From [Flavobacterium] thermophilum (GTDB lineage: Bacteria; Bacillota; Bacilli; Bacillales; Anoxybacillaceae): a DNA stretch of 64,000 nt. The notes beneath the pieces were generated by a model. It did not search any database. It was not told where the DNA came from and worked only from the letters and a program-made list of their open reading frames with translations. The position numbers were made by a program, and so were the translations under genes. Within the stretch, counting starts at the first letter, position 1; each line of letters begins with the position of its first letter. Shown piece after piece: positions 35,854 through 44,981 of this stretch. The stretch is from assembly GCA_900450595.1 (NCBI GenBank), contig UGGS01000001.1, forward strand, positions 1,054,001-1,118,000, given 5' to 3'.

Positions 35854-37560
35854 GTGTGAGTAAAATATTTGTGGGTGACATTCAGGAATGATTCCCCGAC
35901 GAGGGTTGCGAACTTTTGTTCGCGACGCTCGTCGGGGCCACCAAGCGAAGCGCGGTAGAAAAAAGCAAATGTCATGCAAAAAGGACTCTCTCCCTGCTAT
36001 GATGGTGATGACCAACATCCATAAAACAGGAGGGAGAGAGTCCATGAAACATCTTACCACAGAATGGCCTTTATTAAAAGAGCTGGAGGAACAATTAGTC
36101 AGAACTCTTCAAAAGGTGTTCGCTGTCTTGTTGGCGGCCCTTTTGGAGGAGATTGATCAACAACTGGCGGAAGCGCGGGACAAGCGCCGGTATCAGCTGA
36201 AAGACAAACGGCCGACCACGATCCAAACGCTGTTTGGAGAAGTGACGTTTCGACGGAACTACTACTATGATCGGCAGGCGGGGGCGTATACCTTCTTGCT
36301 GGATGCCGAACTGGGCTTTGATGGAGCGCAGTCGATCAGCCCTTGCCTCGAGGAAACGGCGGTCGAGTTGGCCGTAGAGTGCTCTTCCTACCGCAAAGCA
36401 GCCCGTACGTTGGAGTCGATCGTGGGGTATGCGGTCCTAAGCCACGAGGCGATTCGCCAACTGGTGCTGGAGGCCCCTGTCTCGCTGCACCACCCTGTTT
36501 CCCAACGGCACGGCCGAGTGCTGTTTGTGGAGGCGGATGGACTGTTTATTTCCCGCCAGGGGAAAGGGAAACGGGCGAAAGAAGAGAAAATCCTGGCGGT
36601 TCACGAGGGATGGAAACGAAACGGTTCGCAGCTCGAGCTCGTGAACCGGCGCCACTACCTCCATGAAGGGGCGGGAGACGTGTGGGAACGGTTTGAAGAG
36701 TGGCTGATGAACGAATATGCCTATGACCCGTGCCGGGACCTTTTGATCATCAACGGCGACGCGGCGTCGTGGATCACGGCCTGCCGGGAGTATTTTGGGA
36801 AGCGGGCGTGCTTTCAGCTGGATCGATTTCATGTGGCGCGGGAGCTGCGTCAGTGTCTGTCCGGCCATCCGCGTTGGCGGGAGGTGCGGAAGAAGCTGGC
36901 GAAACAAGACGAAGAAGGACTTTTGGTCGAGCTGAACAGCGCGGTCGGCACGTTGGAGGACGAAGGCAAAGAACAACAGCTGGCCGCCTTGATTCGCCGG
37001 ATCGAGTCGATGCCGGGATGCATCCGGGACTATCGGGAGTGGCTGTCGGAGCAAGGGGTGGAGACGACCGGCATGCGTCCGATGGGCCACGCCGAGAGCG
37101 TGATGAGCCGGTTTGCGCATCGGGTGAAATCCCGCCGCAGCTGGAAAGACCAAGGGCTTCGGGCGTTTCTGAGGGCGATGGCAGCCCGAATCGACGGGAT
37201 TTGGCGGAGAAATGGGCAGTTGGTGGAGGAAGAAGAGACCCGAACGGCAGCCTCGGCCTCAACAAAGTCCAAGCGGATCGAACAGGCCAAACGGAAGGCC
37301 GGACGGTTATGGGCAGATGTGGTGCGTCAGAATCTACCGTGTCTGCAGCGGTCATCCGGGACGCCGATCCATCAAGCGTTGTCGGCGCTCCGGGATGGTG
37401 GTTGGGTGTAAAAAAATGGAATACAATATCATCACCTCAAGATGAGGGATGAGAGTCCGAAAGCGCTTACGATATGAATTCCTGAAAATGGTTCGCTAAC
37501 TAGTGATTGACAACGCCCGTAGTGAACCGAAAAAATGTTCTCCACAAAGTCTTGACTGAC
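35854..37560 (+). mobile_element. Complete ISLre2-family (UPF0236) insertion sequence
   Basis: About 1.7 kb. Terminal inverted repeats of 27 bp match at 20 positions (gtgagtaaaatatttgtggg at left, gtcagtcaagactttgtgga inverted at right). An 11-bp direct repeat tccgtggatgt flanks it (35843-35853 and 37561-37571), consistent with a target duplication. The leader has a 43-base palindrome with ccccgacgag / ctcgtcgggg arms. Partial copies are at 1-269 and 9714-9904. Confidence 0.9.
36044..37411 (+). CDS. ISLre2-family transposase (UPF0236)
   Basis: 455 residues from ATG 36044, preceded by aggaggga; the open frame extends upstream only through the leader. Family features: TTIQTLFGEVTFRRNYYYD, ISPCLEETAVELAVECSSY, VLFVEADGLFIS, LLIINGDAASWI and CFQLDRFHVARELRQCL, where Asp and Glu residues could form the RNase-H-like active site. 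Appears intact. Confidence 0.9.
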   Translation: MKHLTTEWPLLKELEEQLVRTLQKVFAVLLAALLEEIDQQLAEARDKRRYQLKDKRPTTIQTLFGEVTFRRNYYYDRQAGAYTFLLDAELGFDGAQSISPCLEETAVELAVECSSYRKAARTLESIVGYAVLSHEAIRQLVLEAPVSLHHPVSQRHGRVLFVEADGLFISRQGKGKRAKEEKILAVHEGWKRNGSQLELVNRRHYLHEGAGDVWERFEEWLMNEYAYDPCRDLLIINGDAASWITACREYFGKRACFQLDRFHVARELRQCLSGHPRWREVRKKLAKQDEEGLLVELNSAVGTLEDEGKEQQLAALIRRIESMPGCIRDYREWLSEQGVETTGMRPMGHAESVMSRFAHRVKSRRSWKDQGLRAFLRAMAARIDGIWRRNGQLVEEEETRTAASASTKSKRIEQAKRKAGRLWADVVRQNLPCLQRSSGTPIHQALSALRDGGWV

Positions 37561-37571
37561 TCCGTGGATGT

Positions 37572-38265
37572 CACGGTGTTGTTTGTATCCGCATTGACAT
37601 GTATAATTTCTAGAACGATATTTTCTGGGTCTTCTTGAATCGTCAGTTCGATTCGCGGTTTTTTCACTTGCAGCACTGTTTCGATCAGAATGCGGCGGCC
37701 TTCCTGAACGTATTGCCCCATGGAATGTAAATCTGTTGTAAAGTCAACGGATGCAGGAAAGAGTCCTTTTTGATCTTTCCCTTCGCTTTCGCCAAACAGC
37801 TGTTTCCACCACTCCGATACATAATGAAGGGATGGCTCATAGTTCACCAATAATTCGATCGCTTTGCCTTTGCGATAGAGAATATTTCGCACGGCAGCGT
37901 ACTGATAACTTTCATTGGTTGAAAGATCAGGATGGTTATATTTATAATATGCCGATGCTGCGCCTTCCATCATTCGATCAATATTCAATCCAGCGACGGC
38001 GATTGGCAACAGGCCAACTGCTGTCAGCACAGAATATCTTCCGCCTATGTCATCCGGAATAACGAAAGTTTCATAGGATTCGCGCAAATTCGTCCTTATC
38101 ATAACGAATCGGCCAATCCACCCAACCAAGAAAATCGGATCCTGGGCCTTTCTTTTCATGAAGCATATGATGAGCCGCTTTTACAAATTCGCTTAAATAA
38201 TGTAGTTCACTCTCTTTCATAAATGGCAAGGCATTGGAGTAATCAAAAGAGATAGCCATATACAC
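37572..38265 (-). pseudogene. pgi: Glucose-6-phosphate isomerase, multiply disrupted
   Basis: Frame 1 (from 38265) gives the Pgi N-terminus, ending DKDEFARI. Sequence then jumps to [20 protein letters not shown] and continues through [13 protein letters not shown] and [17 protein letters not shown]. About 140 codons are missing at a short shared sequence (gaatcc), with a frame change. Similarity ends at EDPENI near 37615; the conserved C-terminal third is absent and ISLre2 lies beyond. It follows gnd and zwf in the same direction. It interconverts glucose- and fructose-6-phosphate when intact; this copy cannot. Confidence 0.9.
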
Positions 38266-38331
38266 TTCTCCTTTCTCATTCTATTTTGCAGCGCATGTCC
38301 ATTGTAAGTCTTACTGCAAGGGGATTTTATG

Positions 38332-39234
38332 TTATTTCTTCTCATTTTTTTCTACAGCATGTCCGCCAAATTCATTGCGTAGAGCGGCTACCACTTTTCC
38401 TGTAAATGTATCGCTTTCTAATGAACGATACCGCATCAATAAGGCCATGGCGATGACAGGAGTGGCCGTTTGCAGATCTAATGCTGTCTCGACCGTCCAT
38501 TTTCCTTCACCGGAAGAATGCATAATTCCTTTGATTTCCTCTAATTTTGCATCTTTTGAAAACGCGCGTTCTGTTAATTCCATGAGCCATGAACGAATAA
38601 CCGAACCATTGTTCCACACTCTCGCCACTTTTTCATAGTCGTAATCGAATTCGCTTTTTTCTAATATTTCGAATCCTTCGCCAATGGAAGCCATCATTCC
38701 GTATTCAATCCCATTGTGGACCATTTTTAAGAAGTGGCCGCTGCCTGCTTTTCCAGTATATAAATACCCATTTTTTACAGCAGTGTCGCGAAAAAGAGGC
38801 TCGACCATGTTCCAAGCTTCGGGATCGCCTCCAACCATGTAACATGCTCCGTTTCGAGCGCCTTCGACTCCGCCAGAAGTTCCCGCATCCATAAAGTGAA
38901 TTCCAATTTCCTTTAGCTCGTTATAGCGGCGAATCGATTCTTTGTAGTGAGAATTGCCACCATCGATCACAATGTCTCCTTTGCTTAAAAATGGCGCAAT
39001 TTCACTAATCACCGAATCAACAACGGTATGGGGAACCATTATCCAGACAATTCTCGGTTTTTCTAATGATAGGGCGAGTTCCTTTAAAGTGGATGCGCCT
39101 TTAGCACCGTATTTTTTTATTTCTTCCACCGCATTTGCATTTATATCGAACGCCACTACTTCGTGCTTATGGTCCATAAGATTTTTGCCTAAGTTTAATC
39201 CCATTTTTCCTAAACCGACTAGCCCGACTCTCAT
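38332..39234 (-). CDS. gnd: 6-phosphogluconate dehydrogenase (decarboxylating, short form)
   Basis: 300 residues, the short YqeC/GntZ-like type. Rossmann motif GLVGLGKMGLNLGKNL, IDGGNSHYKESIRR, the substrate motif AGTSGGVEGARNGACYMVGG, and the catalytic lysine region SGHFLKMVHNGIEYGMM. It converts 6-phosphogluconate to ribulose-5-phosphate and CO2. Located between zwf and pgi remnants, it supplies ribulose-5-phosphate for the hxl-encoded RuMP steps. AT-richer than the flanking core genes. Confidence 0.9.
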   Translation of the reverse strand: MRVGLVGLGKMGLNLGKNLMDHKHEVVAFDINANAVEEIKKYGAKGASTLKELALSLEKPRIVWIMVPHTVVDSVISEIAPFLSKGDIVIDGGNSHYKESIRRYNELKEIGIHFMDAGTSGGVEGARNGACYMVGGDPEAWNMVEPLFRDTAVKNGYLYTGKAGSGHFLKMVHNGIEYGMMASIGEGFEILEKSEFDYDYEKVARVWNNGSVIRSWLMELTERAFSKDAKLEEIKGIMHSSGEGKWTVETALDLQTATPVIAMALLMRYRSLESDTFTGKVVAALRNEFGGHAVEKNEKK

Positions 39235-39341
39235 GCTGACTACCTCCTAAAAATATCTTGGTCAAAGAAGATTGGCTATTCCTATTTCATAGTTAGTTTA
39301 TCCAGAAATTATGTTTTCAGGTTTGCTCCGGAAAAGCTTAT

Positions 39342-40799
39342 TTACCGCCAATAAAATCCGTCTTCTTTCAATAATTGATAAGAAGCCTCTGGCCCCATCG
39401 ATCCTGAACGATAGGAGTAAAGGGGAAGGCGGTTTTCCGCAAATGCCTCTAAAATAGGTTGTAGCCATTTCCAAGATAGTTCGACCTCTTTCCAATGGGA
39501 AAAGAAAGTCGAATCGCCGTGCAAAGCGTCAAAAATTAAGAGTTCATACGCTTCAGGCACCTCTTTCTGATTCGTTGCGAAGTCCATATGGACAGGCTCC
39601 ATCTTTCCGTTGTTGAATACATTTTTACTATTGAATTGCAGCGAAACGCCTTCGTTCGGATTGATTTGAATCACCAAAAGATTAGGAGCTGTTTCTTCAT
39701 TTTTTTGCAAGTACCATTCCTTTAATGGATTTTTAAACTCCATCACGATACGTGTGGACTTTTCCTTCATTCTTTTACCTGTACGGATGTAGAATGGCAC
39801 CCCGCTCCAGTTTTCATCATCAATCCACAGACGGGCCGCAACAAACGTCTCCGTTGTCGAAGAAGCATCGATGCCAGGTTCTTCTTTATATCCAACCACT
39901 GGTCTGCCATCGATTTCTCCAGGACCGTATTGGCCGCGAACAACGTGCAAGCCTACTTCTTCCTTCTGTATTGGTCGAAGAGATTCCATAATTTTTCTTT
40001 TCTCATTACGGATGTCTTTTGCGCTAATTTGTTTTGGCAAGTGCATGGCTGTCATCATCAACAATTGCAGCATATGATTTTGGAACATATCGCGAATGGC
40101 GCCTGCTTGATCATAATAGCTTGCTCTTTGTTCTACCCCAACGCTCTCGCTAGCTGTAATTTGCACATTGGCTATAAATTGATTATTCCATATCGCTTGA
40201 AACACAGGGTTGGCGAATTTTAAAGCTTCAAGGTTTTGCACCATCGGTTTTCCAAGGTAATGATCTACCCGATAAATTTCTTCTTCCTCGAAAGCTTGGC
40301 TTAATTTTTCGTTTAAATCTTGGGCCGATTGGATATCGTGGCCAAACGGTTTTTCGATAATCAGACGTTTCCAACCTGTTGTGGATCCTAATCCGCTTTC
40401 CTTGATGTTCGACGCGATCACATCAAAAAATTCCGGCGCAACAGATAAATAAAACATGCGGTTTTCAGGAATATTCAATTCTTTTTCCCGTTGTTGAACC
40501 ATTTCAAGCAACTTTTTATACCCTTGTGCATTCGTTACATCTAGAGAAATATAGCGAAACGCGCGAAGAAACTCTTTCATTTTGGAACGGTCATTTGCCA
40601 AACGTCTGGAAAAGGTTTTTACCGAATTTTCCACATATGTTTGAAACGCTTCATCGGACAATTCTCTTTTGCTTACGCCAATAATGGAAAATGGCTGCGG
40701 CATTTTTTGATCAAGAAATAAATTATATAATGCAGGGAAAATTTTTCGTTTCGCTAAATCACCTGTTGCTCCAAACAAGATAAAGGTCATTGAATCCAA
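39342..40799 (-). CDS. zwf: Glucose-6-phosphate 1-dehydrogenase
   Basis: 485 residues. Nucleotide motif FGATGDLAKRKIFPALY, active-site RIDHYLGK variant (YRVDHYLGKPMVQNL), and EEPGIDASSTTETFVAA are visible. It oxidises glucose-6-phosphate to 6-phosphogluconolactone with NAD(P)+. With gnd it forms the oxidative arm of a dissimilatory RuMP cycle. A gggggatcac leader precedes the ATG; a broken alcohol dehydrogenase gene lies just upstream on the same transcript. Confidence 0.95.
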   Translation of the reverse strand: MDSMTFILFGATGDLAKRKIFPALYNLFLDQKMPQPFSIIGVSKRELSDEAFQTYVENSVKTFSRRLANDRSKMKEFLRAFRYISLDVTNAQGYKKLLEMVQQREKELNIPENRMFYLSVAPEFFDVIASNIKESGLGSTTGWKRLIIEKPFGHDIQSAQDLNEKLSQAFEEEEIYRVDHYLGKPMVQNLEALKFANPVFQAIWNNQFIANVQITASESVGVEQRASYYDQAGAIRDMFQNHMLQLLMMTAMHLPKQISAKDIRNEKRKIMESLRPIQKEEVGLHVVRGQYGPGEIDGRPVVGYKEEPGIDASSTTETFVAARLWIDDENWSGVPFYIRTGKRMKEKSTRIVMEFKNPLKEWYLQKNEETAPNLLVIQINPNEGVSLQFNSKNVFNNGKMEPVHMDFATNQKEVPEAYELLIFDALHGDSTFFSHWKEVELSWKWLQPILEAFAENRLPLYSYRSGSMGPEASYQLLKEDGFYWR

Positions 40800-40814
40800 T
40801 GTGATCCCCCCTGA

Positions 40815-41031
40815 CTTTTCGAAACATTAAAGAATAAAGTTGATAGAGCAGATATAACGATGTTTACTACATTGCTTGCTGAAAGAATTTTCTGAATTTT
40901 ATCAAGATTTCCGTTTTTCTTGACGGTGCGGCCGCCATGACGAGGGCAACTTTTGTTCCTTCCAGTGTTTTTAAAACATCGAGAGCATTCTCTCCAAAAT
41001 AAATATCACGAGGAATAGTAAAACGATTCAT
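40815..41031 (-). pseudogene. Iron-containing alcohol dehydrogenase, N-terminal remnant
   Basis: ATG 41031 follows tggaggga. The frame reads MNRFTIPRDIYFGENALDVL and KTLEGTKVALVM, the N-terminus of Fe-type alcohol dehydrogenases. A single-base frameshift then leads to GGRTVKKNGNLDKIQKILSA, the NAD-binding glycine region, in another frame. Similarity ends near 40870, so over 300 codons are missing. It would have been the first gene of the zwf-gnd-pgi operon, possibly handling an alcohol or aldehyde. Confidence 0.7.
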
Positions 41032-41069
41032 GCTGCTCCCTCCAGTACCCGTGATTGTTTACAGATGCT

Positions 41070-41122
41070 AGTATAATGTGTATAAAACTTATTGAGAAGT
41101 ACACACTTTATTATCATGTAGT
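41070..41122 (-). promoter_or_regulatory. zwf-operon promoter with HxlR-like box
   Basis: On the minus strand, TATACT (41070-41075 inverted) is preceded by a box at 41097-41122 (aagtacacactttatt...tagt in plus orientation). The same box is found at the same 27-base distance at the hxlA promoter. Confidence 0.7.
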
Positions 41123-41334
41123 GATAAAAATATAATATAGTGTAAAAAAATATACTTAATGATATAAAAGGCATCCAGATGCAATGAATGGATTGTATTA
41201 TCCCGAAGGAATGAATACCATTTGCAATGAGTGAAAATAACAGGTATATAACATTTATTTGTAAGTATGTTCTTTATGATCATAAAGTGACAAACAGTAT
41301 ACTATCAGGTTATAATCAACATGGGGGTGAAATG

Positions 41335-41700
41335 ATGGGACACGTTTGTGGCAAGACGTATAATTGTGAAAAAGAATTAACACTCGCTGTTATTGGCGGT
41401 AAATGGAAAATGCTTATTTTATGGCATCTAGGAAAAGGGGGAAAGAAGCGGTTTAGCGAACTAAAAGCCCTCATGCCTGGGATCACCCAAAGAATGCTTG
41501 TTAACCAGCTGCGGGAGCTGGAGCAAGATCAAATTGTTCATCGCGAAGTCTATCCGGTTGTTCCGCCAAAAGTGGAATATTCATTGACCGAACATGGGAA
41601 AAGTTTGATGCCAATTCTTGATGCGATGTATGAATGGGGCAAAAACTATATGGAGACGGTCGTAAAGGGGCAAGTAAAAATCAACGAAGCAGCCAAGTAG
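41335..41700 (+). CDS. hxlR: HxlR-family formaldehyde-responsive activator
   Basis: 121 residues. Winged-helix DUF24 protein: [40 protein letters not shown] and [16 protein letters not shown] are very close to Bacillus subtilis HxlR, which activates hxlAB in response to formaldehyde. The N-terminal CEKE cysteine is the likely sensor residue. ATG 41335 is chosen (ggggg site); 41332 is an alternative. It is divergent from the zwf operon and 3 kb from hxlAB. Confidence 0.9.
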   Translation: MGHVCGKTYNCEKELTLAVIGGKWKMLILWHLGKGGKKRFSELKALMPGITQRMLVNQLRELEQDQIVHREVYPVVPPKVEYSLTEHGKSLMPILDAMYEWGKNYMETVVKGQVKINEAAK

Positions 41701-42218
41701 AAAGCTTTCTCCGTTATGAAAGCTTCGAAAACGATCTGCGTGTATGTTATATGCACTTTCCTTTTTTTGCTGGTAAACAAAGAAATACACACATGAAAGA
41801 TAATGAGGAAAGCAATAAGTTTTATAATTAGACGCGAAAAACCAACGGACAACCATCTTTATGAAAGAACCGCTGTCCGTTGGTTTTTCTGTATATGCGT
41901 TGATGACTGTTGATGGAGTCCCGAAAATGGCGTAAAAAGAAAAACGGCAAAAAAGTGCTTTTGTTTTCCAGTGATCCAAGTTCACTGGATGGAGAATGGA
42001 TTTTACACAATAATGTGGACTAGGCATGGCTGTTCGAATGCGAGGAAGGTCTGAAAAAAATATTCCGAATTTCTTTTTTATTTTTAGGTATAATTTTTCA
42101 CACTATGTAACACGAAAGTATCTACTTGTTAAATGGAATGATGTGCCTAATAATATCAGTATCGCCACATGAATGGGCGATACGTTGCTAGATGGATAAT
42201 GAGAGAGGAGGGGTAAGA
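41701..42218. other. Intergenic stretch with hxlR terminator
   Basis: A strong terminator hairpin lies at 41837-41889 (aaaaaccaacggac / gtccgttggttttt). A second small palindrome (tccagtga / tcactgga) is near 41970. No gene is recognised. Confidence 0.6.
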
Positions 42219-42893
42219 ATGTATCGAAAGGAGTTTTATGTCTTTGACCAAGATCGTCCTGTTCCAGCGGTGATCCGAAATTATGAAGAAAAGGACTTTC
42301 CTGGATTAATCCGCATTCAACAGGAAAGTTTTCCTCCGCCATTCCCGTCTGAATTATGGTGGAATACGGAACAGCTGAAAAACCATGTGACACTCTTTCC
42401 AGAGGGAGCCTTATGTGTTGAGGTGAATGGCGAAATTGCGGGGTCAATGACAGGGCTTATTGTCGACTTTGACCCCAGCCATCCGGACCATACATGGGAA
42501 GAGATCACGGATCATGGATATATCCGTAACCATAACCCAAACGGGAATACGCTTTATGTCGTTGATATTGGCGTGCGCCCTGCCTACCGCAAATGGGGGC
42601 TGGGAAAATGGCTGATGCTATCCATGTATGAAGTGGTTGTTCATTTGGGGCTAGAGCGGCTGTTAGGCGGAGGGAGGATGCCAGGCTATCATAAAAAAGC
42701 GCATGAGATGACAGCGGAGCAATATCTCGAAGCGGTAGTAAAAGGCGAATTGAAAGATCCTGTTATTACCTTCCTGCTTCGTTGCGGCCGCACACCTGTC
42801 AAAGTGGTGGCGAACTATTTAGAAGATGAAGAATCGTGCAATTATGCTGCACTGATGGAATGGAAAAATCCTTTTTATCGCGCAAAATCTTAA
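42219..42893 (+). CDS. GNAT-family N-acetyltransferase 1
   Basis: 224 residues. The acetyl-CoA-binding region (NTLYVVDIGVRPAYRKWGLG, with R-x-x-G-x-G-like KWGLGKW) and the N-terminal YEEKDFPGLIRIQQESFPPP segment place it in GNAT. ATG 42219 follows gaggaggggt. It forms a two-gene unit with the next GNAT gene. Substrate unknown. Confidence 0.8.
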   Translation: MYRKEFYVFDQDRPVPAVIRNYEEKDFPGLIRIQQESFPPPFPSELWWNTEQLKNHVTLFPEGALCVEVNGEIAGSMTGLIVDFDPSHPDHTWEEITDHGYIRNHNPNGNTLYVVDIGVRPAYRKWGLGKWLMLSMYEVVVHLGLERLLGGGRMPGYHKKAHEMTAEQYLEAVVKGELKDPVITFLLRCGRTPVKVVANYLEDEESCNYAALMEWKNPFYRAKS

Positions 42894-42908
42894 AGGAGAA
42901 TGATAAAA

Positions 42909-43580
42909 ATGGAGTATCGCAGAATTACGAGCATTGAAGACCCTTTGTTTAAGAAAATGCATCAATTGATGCAAAATGTATTTCCTCCGGAAGAAGTATT
43001 GGCATTTGATTTGTGGAAAGAGCCTCTGGAAGATCCGGGAATTCGTGTGTGCGTTGCTGTTCACGAAGGAGAGGTAGTAGGCGCAACGGAGTACCGTTAT
43101 TATGAAGATTTAAATGTCGCGATGACAGATTTCACCATTATCGGCCAAGCAGGACTGGGGATCGGCCGGTTTTTAGCCAAAAAGCGGCTGGAGGATTTGC
43201 AAAATTGGGCCGCTGCAAATGGAAAGCAGTTGTATGGCATGTTCGCCGAGATTTATGATCCTTATCGGGTGAAGCATTATGAATTTGGCGGGATTAAGCC
43301 GATGGATCCATATGTTCGTCGTGAGGTATTATCTCATTTGGGATATAAGCGGCTTGACTTCCCTTATGTCCATCCATCTTGGAACAATGATGGAGAAGCC
43401 GTAACCGGGCTTGATCTTTGTTTCCTTCCGATGGACGATAGCGTGAATGAACTTCCAGCGGATCTTGTTGTGAAGTTTTTGAAACGTTATTATTCTGTCT
43501 TATCGAACAAACCAAGGGATTGGTATGAAATGATGGAAAAACTAGAGGCGAAAAACACCATACCGCTATTACCGATTTAA
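42909..43580 (+). CDS. GNAT-family N-acetyltransferase 2
   Basis: 223 residues. GNAT-like: VCVAVHEGEVVGATEYRYYE and IIGQAGLGIGRFLAKKRLED, with a less regular CoA loop. It follows gene 1 by 15 bases with its own aaaggag site. The pair probably acts together. Substrate unknown; the cluster context suggests no clear role. Confidence 0.75.
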   Translation: MEYRRITSIEDPLFKKMHQLMQNVFPPEEVLAFDLWKEPLEDPGIRVCVAVHEGEVVGATEYRYYEDLNVAMTDFTIIGQAGLGIGRFLAKKRLEDLQNWAAANGKQLYGMFAEIYDPYRVKHYEFGGIKPMDPYVRREVLSHLGYKRLDFPYVHPSWNNDGEAVTGLDLCFLPMDDSVNELPADLVVKFLKRYYSVLSNKPRDWYEMMEKLEAKNTIPLLPI

Positions 43581-43599
43581 ACCTTAATAAAAACACCAT

Positions 43600-43920
43600 G
43601 CTTATGGAACCTTAAAAAAATTCTTCCAACTTCAGCGCGTCTTTTATCGTTTCCCTATCGAAAGCAGCAAAAATGCTATTTCGATGCTGGAAAGGGGTAT
43701 GGGCCTAGAACGGGTGGCCGAACAGCGCTGTGAGGTTTGCGCGGGGCGCGGCATTGTTCTGAGGCCGCCTTTTGACAGCGTCCTTGCTACTTTTCAAGAT
43801 ATCGCAGCCATGCGGCCCAAGGCGACGCCCGACTTTGACCAAGGGTATGTGACGCCCGAGACAACCGTTCGGCGGCTGGCACTGATGGCCCAACAGGGAG
43901 ATCTGATGGGGCGAGACTGC
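43600..43920 (+). pseudogene. bpsA: Branched-chain polyamine synthase (BpsA), internal fragment
   Basis: The frame carries CEVCAGRG (zinc-type pair), FQDIAAMRPKATPDFDQGY and VTPETTVRRLALMAQQGDL, closely matching the middle of N4-bis(aminopropyl)spermidine synthase of Thermococcus. Similarity ends at GRD, right before the expected GDDDLTS catalytic loop, and the N-terminal winged-helix part is mostly absent. BpsA makes branched polyamines in thermophiles. The fragment is more GC-rich than its surroundings. From 43920 to 44280 no gene is recognised. Confidence 0.75.
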
Positions 43921-44283
43921 CCGCCTTCTGCAGCGGGAATACCCGTTGCCGAGGGCGGGCGTTTTGTTCGCCGTTTCCTGACATCTGCATGCGGAGTTGC
44001 GTTCTTCAAGGTTTGCTGAATGACATTTGCCACCATCGCACGATTTTACCGATGGATTATGGAAGGCAACAGACTTTTGAGAGTTTTTGACGCCGCGTGC
44101 AACCATGAAAGGAGTGGTCATCGATTTTGCAAAAAGTCTTGGCACCCCCCTCCCCCGCGTTCTGACTATAACCGATTTGATTTGTAATGATCATCGAGGG
44201 AATGCTGATAGTGGGAGAGCGGCTGATGTGCACGAAGGGAATGAACGATCATGGATCGATCACAAGAATCCAATCTCCCGATC

Positions 44284-44331
44284 AAAAAAAGACCGCAAAG
44301 CGTTTCTTAAAGAAAGCTTTGCGGCCTTTTC
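44284..44331 (-). terminator. Terminator of hxlAB
   Basis: Stem ggccgcaaagc / gctttgcggtc followed on the minus strand by seven T. It could also act on the plus strand. Confidence 0.8.
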
Positions 44332-44420
44332 TCCTTTCCCCCGTGATTAAGTTGAAAATTTCGTTTAAATAGCTTAAAATTTCGAATGGTTAAAGATGTC
44401 TGCGCAGCATTCCTTATACT

Positions 44421-44981
44421 CTATTCCAGATTGGCGTGTCTTTTGAACATGGTATTGGAGTCCAATCCTTTTTTCTCCATGCATCTTAATATGATCGCAT
44501 CATAAAACAGCAAGAGGGTTTGCTCAAAAAGCGATCCCATCGGCTGTATCGTTTTGTATCCGTTATCTGACTGGTCTTTAGGCGAGCCAGGCAATTTGAC
44601 CGTGATATCAGCCAATTGTCCAATGGTCGATTCAGGGAAAATGGTCACTAACGCTACGGTTGCCCCTAAGCTTTTCGCTTTTTCAGCCATGGAAACTAAA
44701 CTTCTCGTTTCCCCTGAACCCGATCCAATGATCAAAATGTCGTCTTGTTCTAGGTTAGGGGTGATGGTTTCGCCTACGACATAGGCGTCTAGCCCCATGT
44801 GCATCATTCGCATCGCAAAAGATTTGGACATAAATCCAGATCTGCCTGCGCCAGCTACAAAAATTTTCTTTGCTTTGAGAATCTCATTCACCAATTTTTC
44901 CGCTTCTCCCGCGGCGATTAAATCGGCTGTCTGATTTAACTCTTTGATGATTTCTCCTAAATATTGCGTAGCTTGCATCAT
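44421..44981 (-). CDS. hxlB: 6-phospho-3-hexuloisomerase
   Basis: 186 residues. SIS-domain protein: IFVAGAGRSGFMSKSFAMRM, IGSGSGETRSL, KLPGSPKDQ and IQPMGSLFEQTLLLFYDA match B. subtilis HxlB along its whole length. It isomerises hexulose-6-phosphate to fructose-6-phosphate. Its ATG directly follows the hxlA stop, with aaggtga inside hxlA as site. Confidence 0.95.
   Translation of the reverse strand: MMQATQYLGEIIKELNQTADLIAAGEAEKLVNEILKAKKIFVAGAGRSGFMSKSFAMRMMHMGLDAYVVGETITPNLEQDDILIIGSGSGETRSLVSMAEKAKSLGATVALVTIFPESTIGQLADITVKLPGSPKDQSDNGYKTIQPMGSLFEQTLLLFYDAIILRCMEKKGLDSNTMFKRHANLE

Noticed and set aside
37564..37615. Natural C-terminus of Pgi ([13 protein letters not shown] segment)
   Set aside because: It does not resemble the conserved GLNYLAGKT region expected there; treated as unrelated DNA joined after EDPENI.
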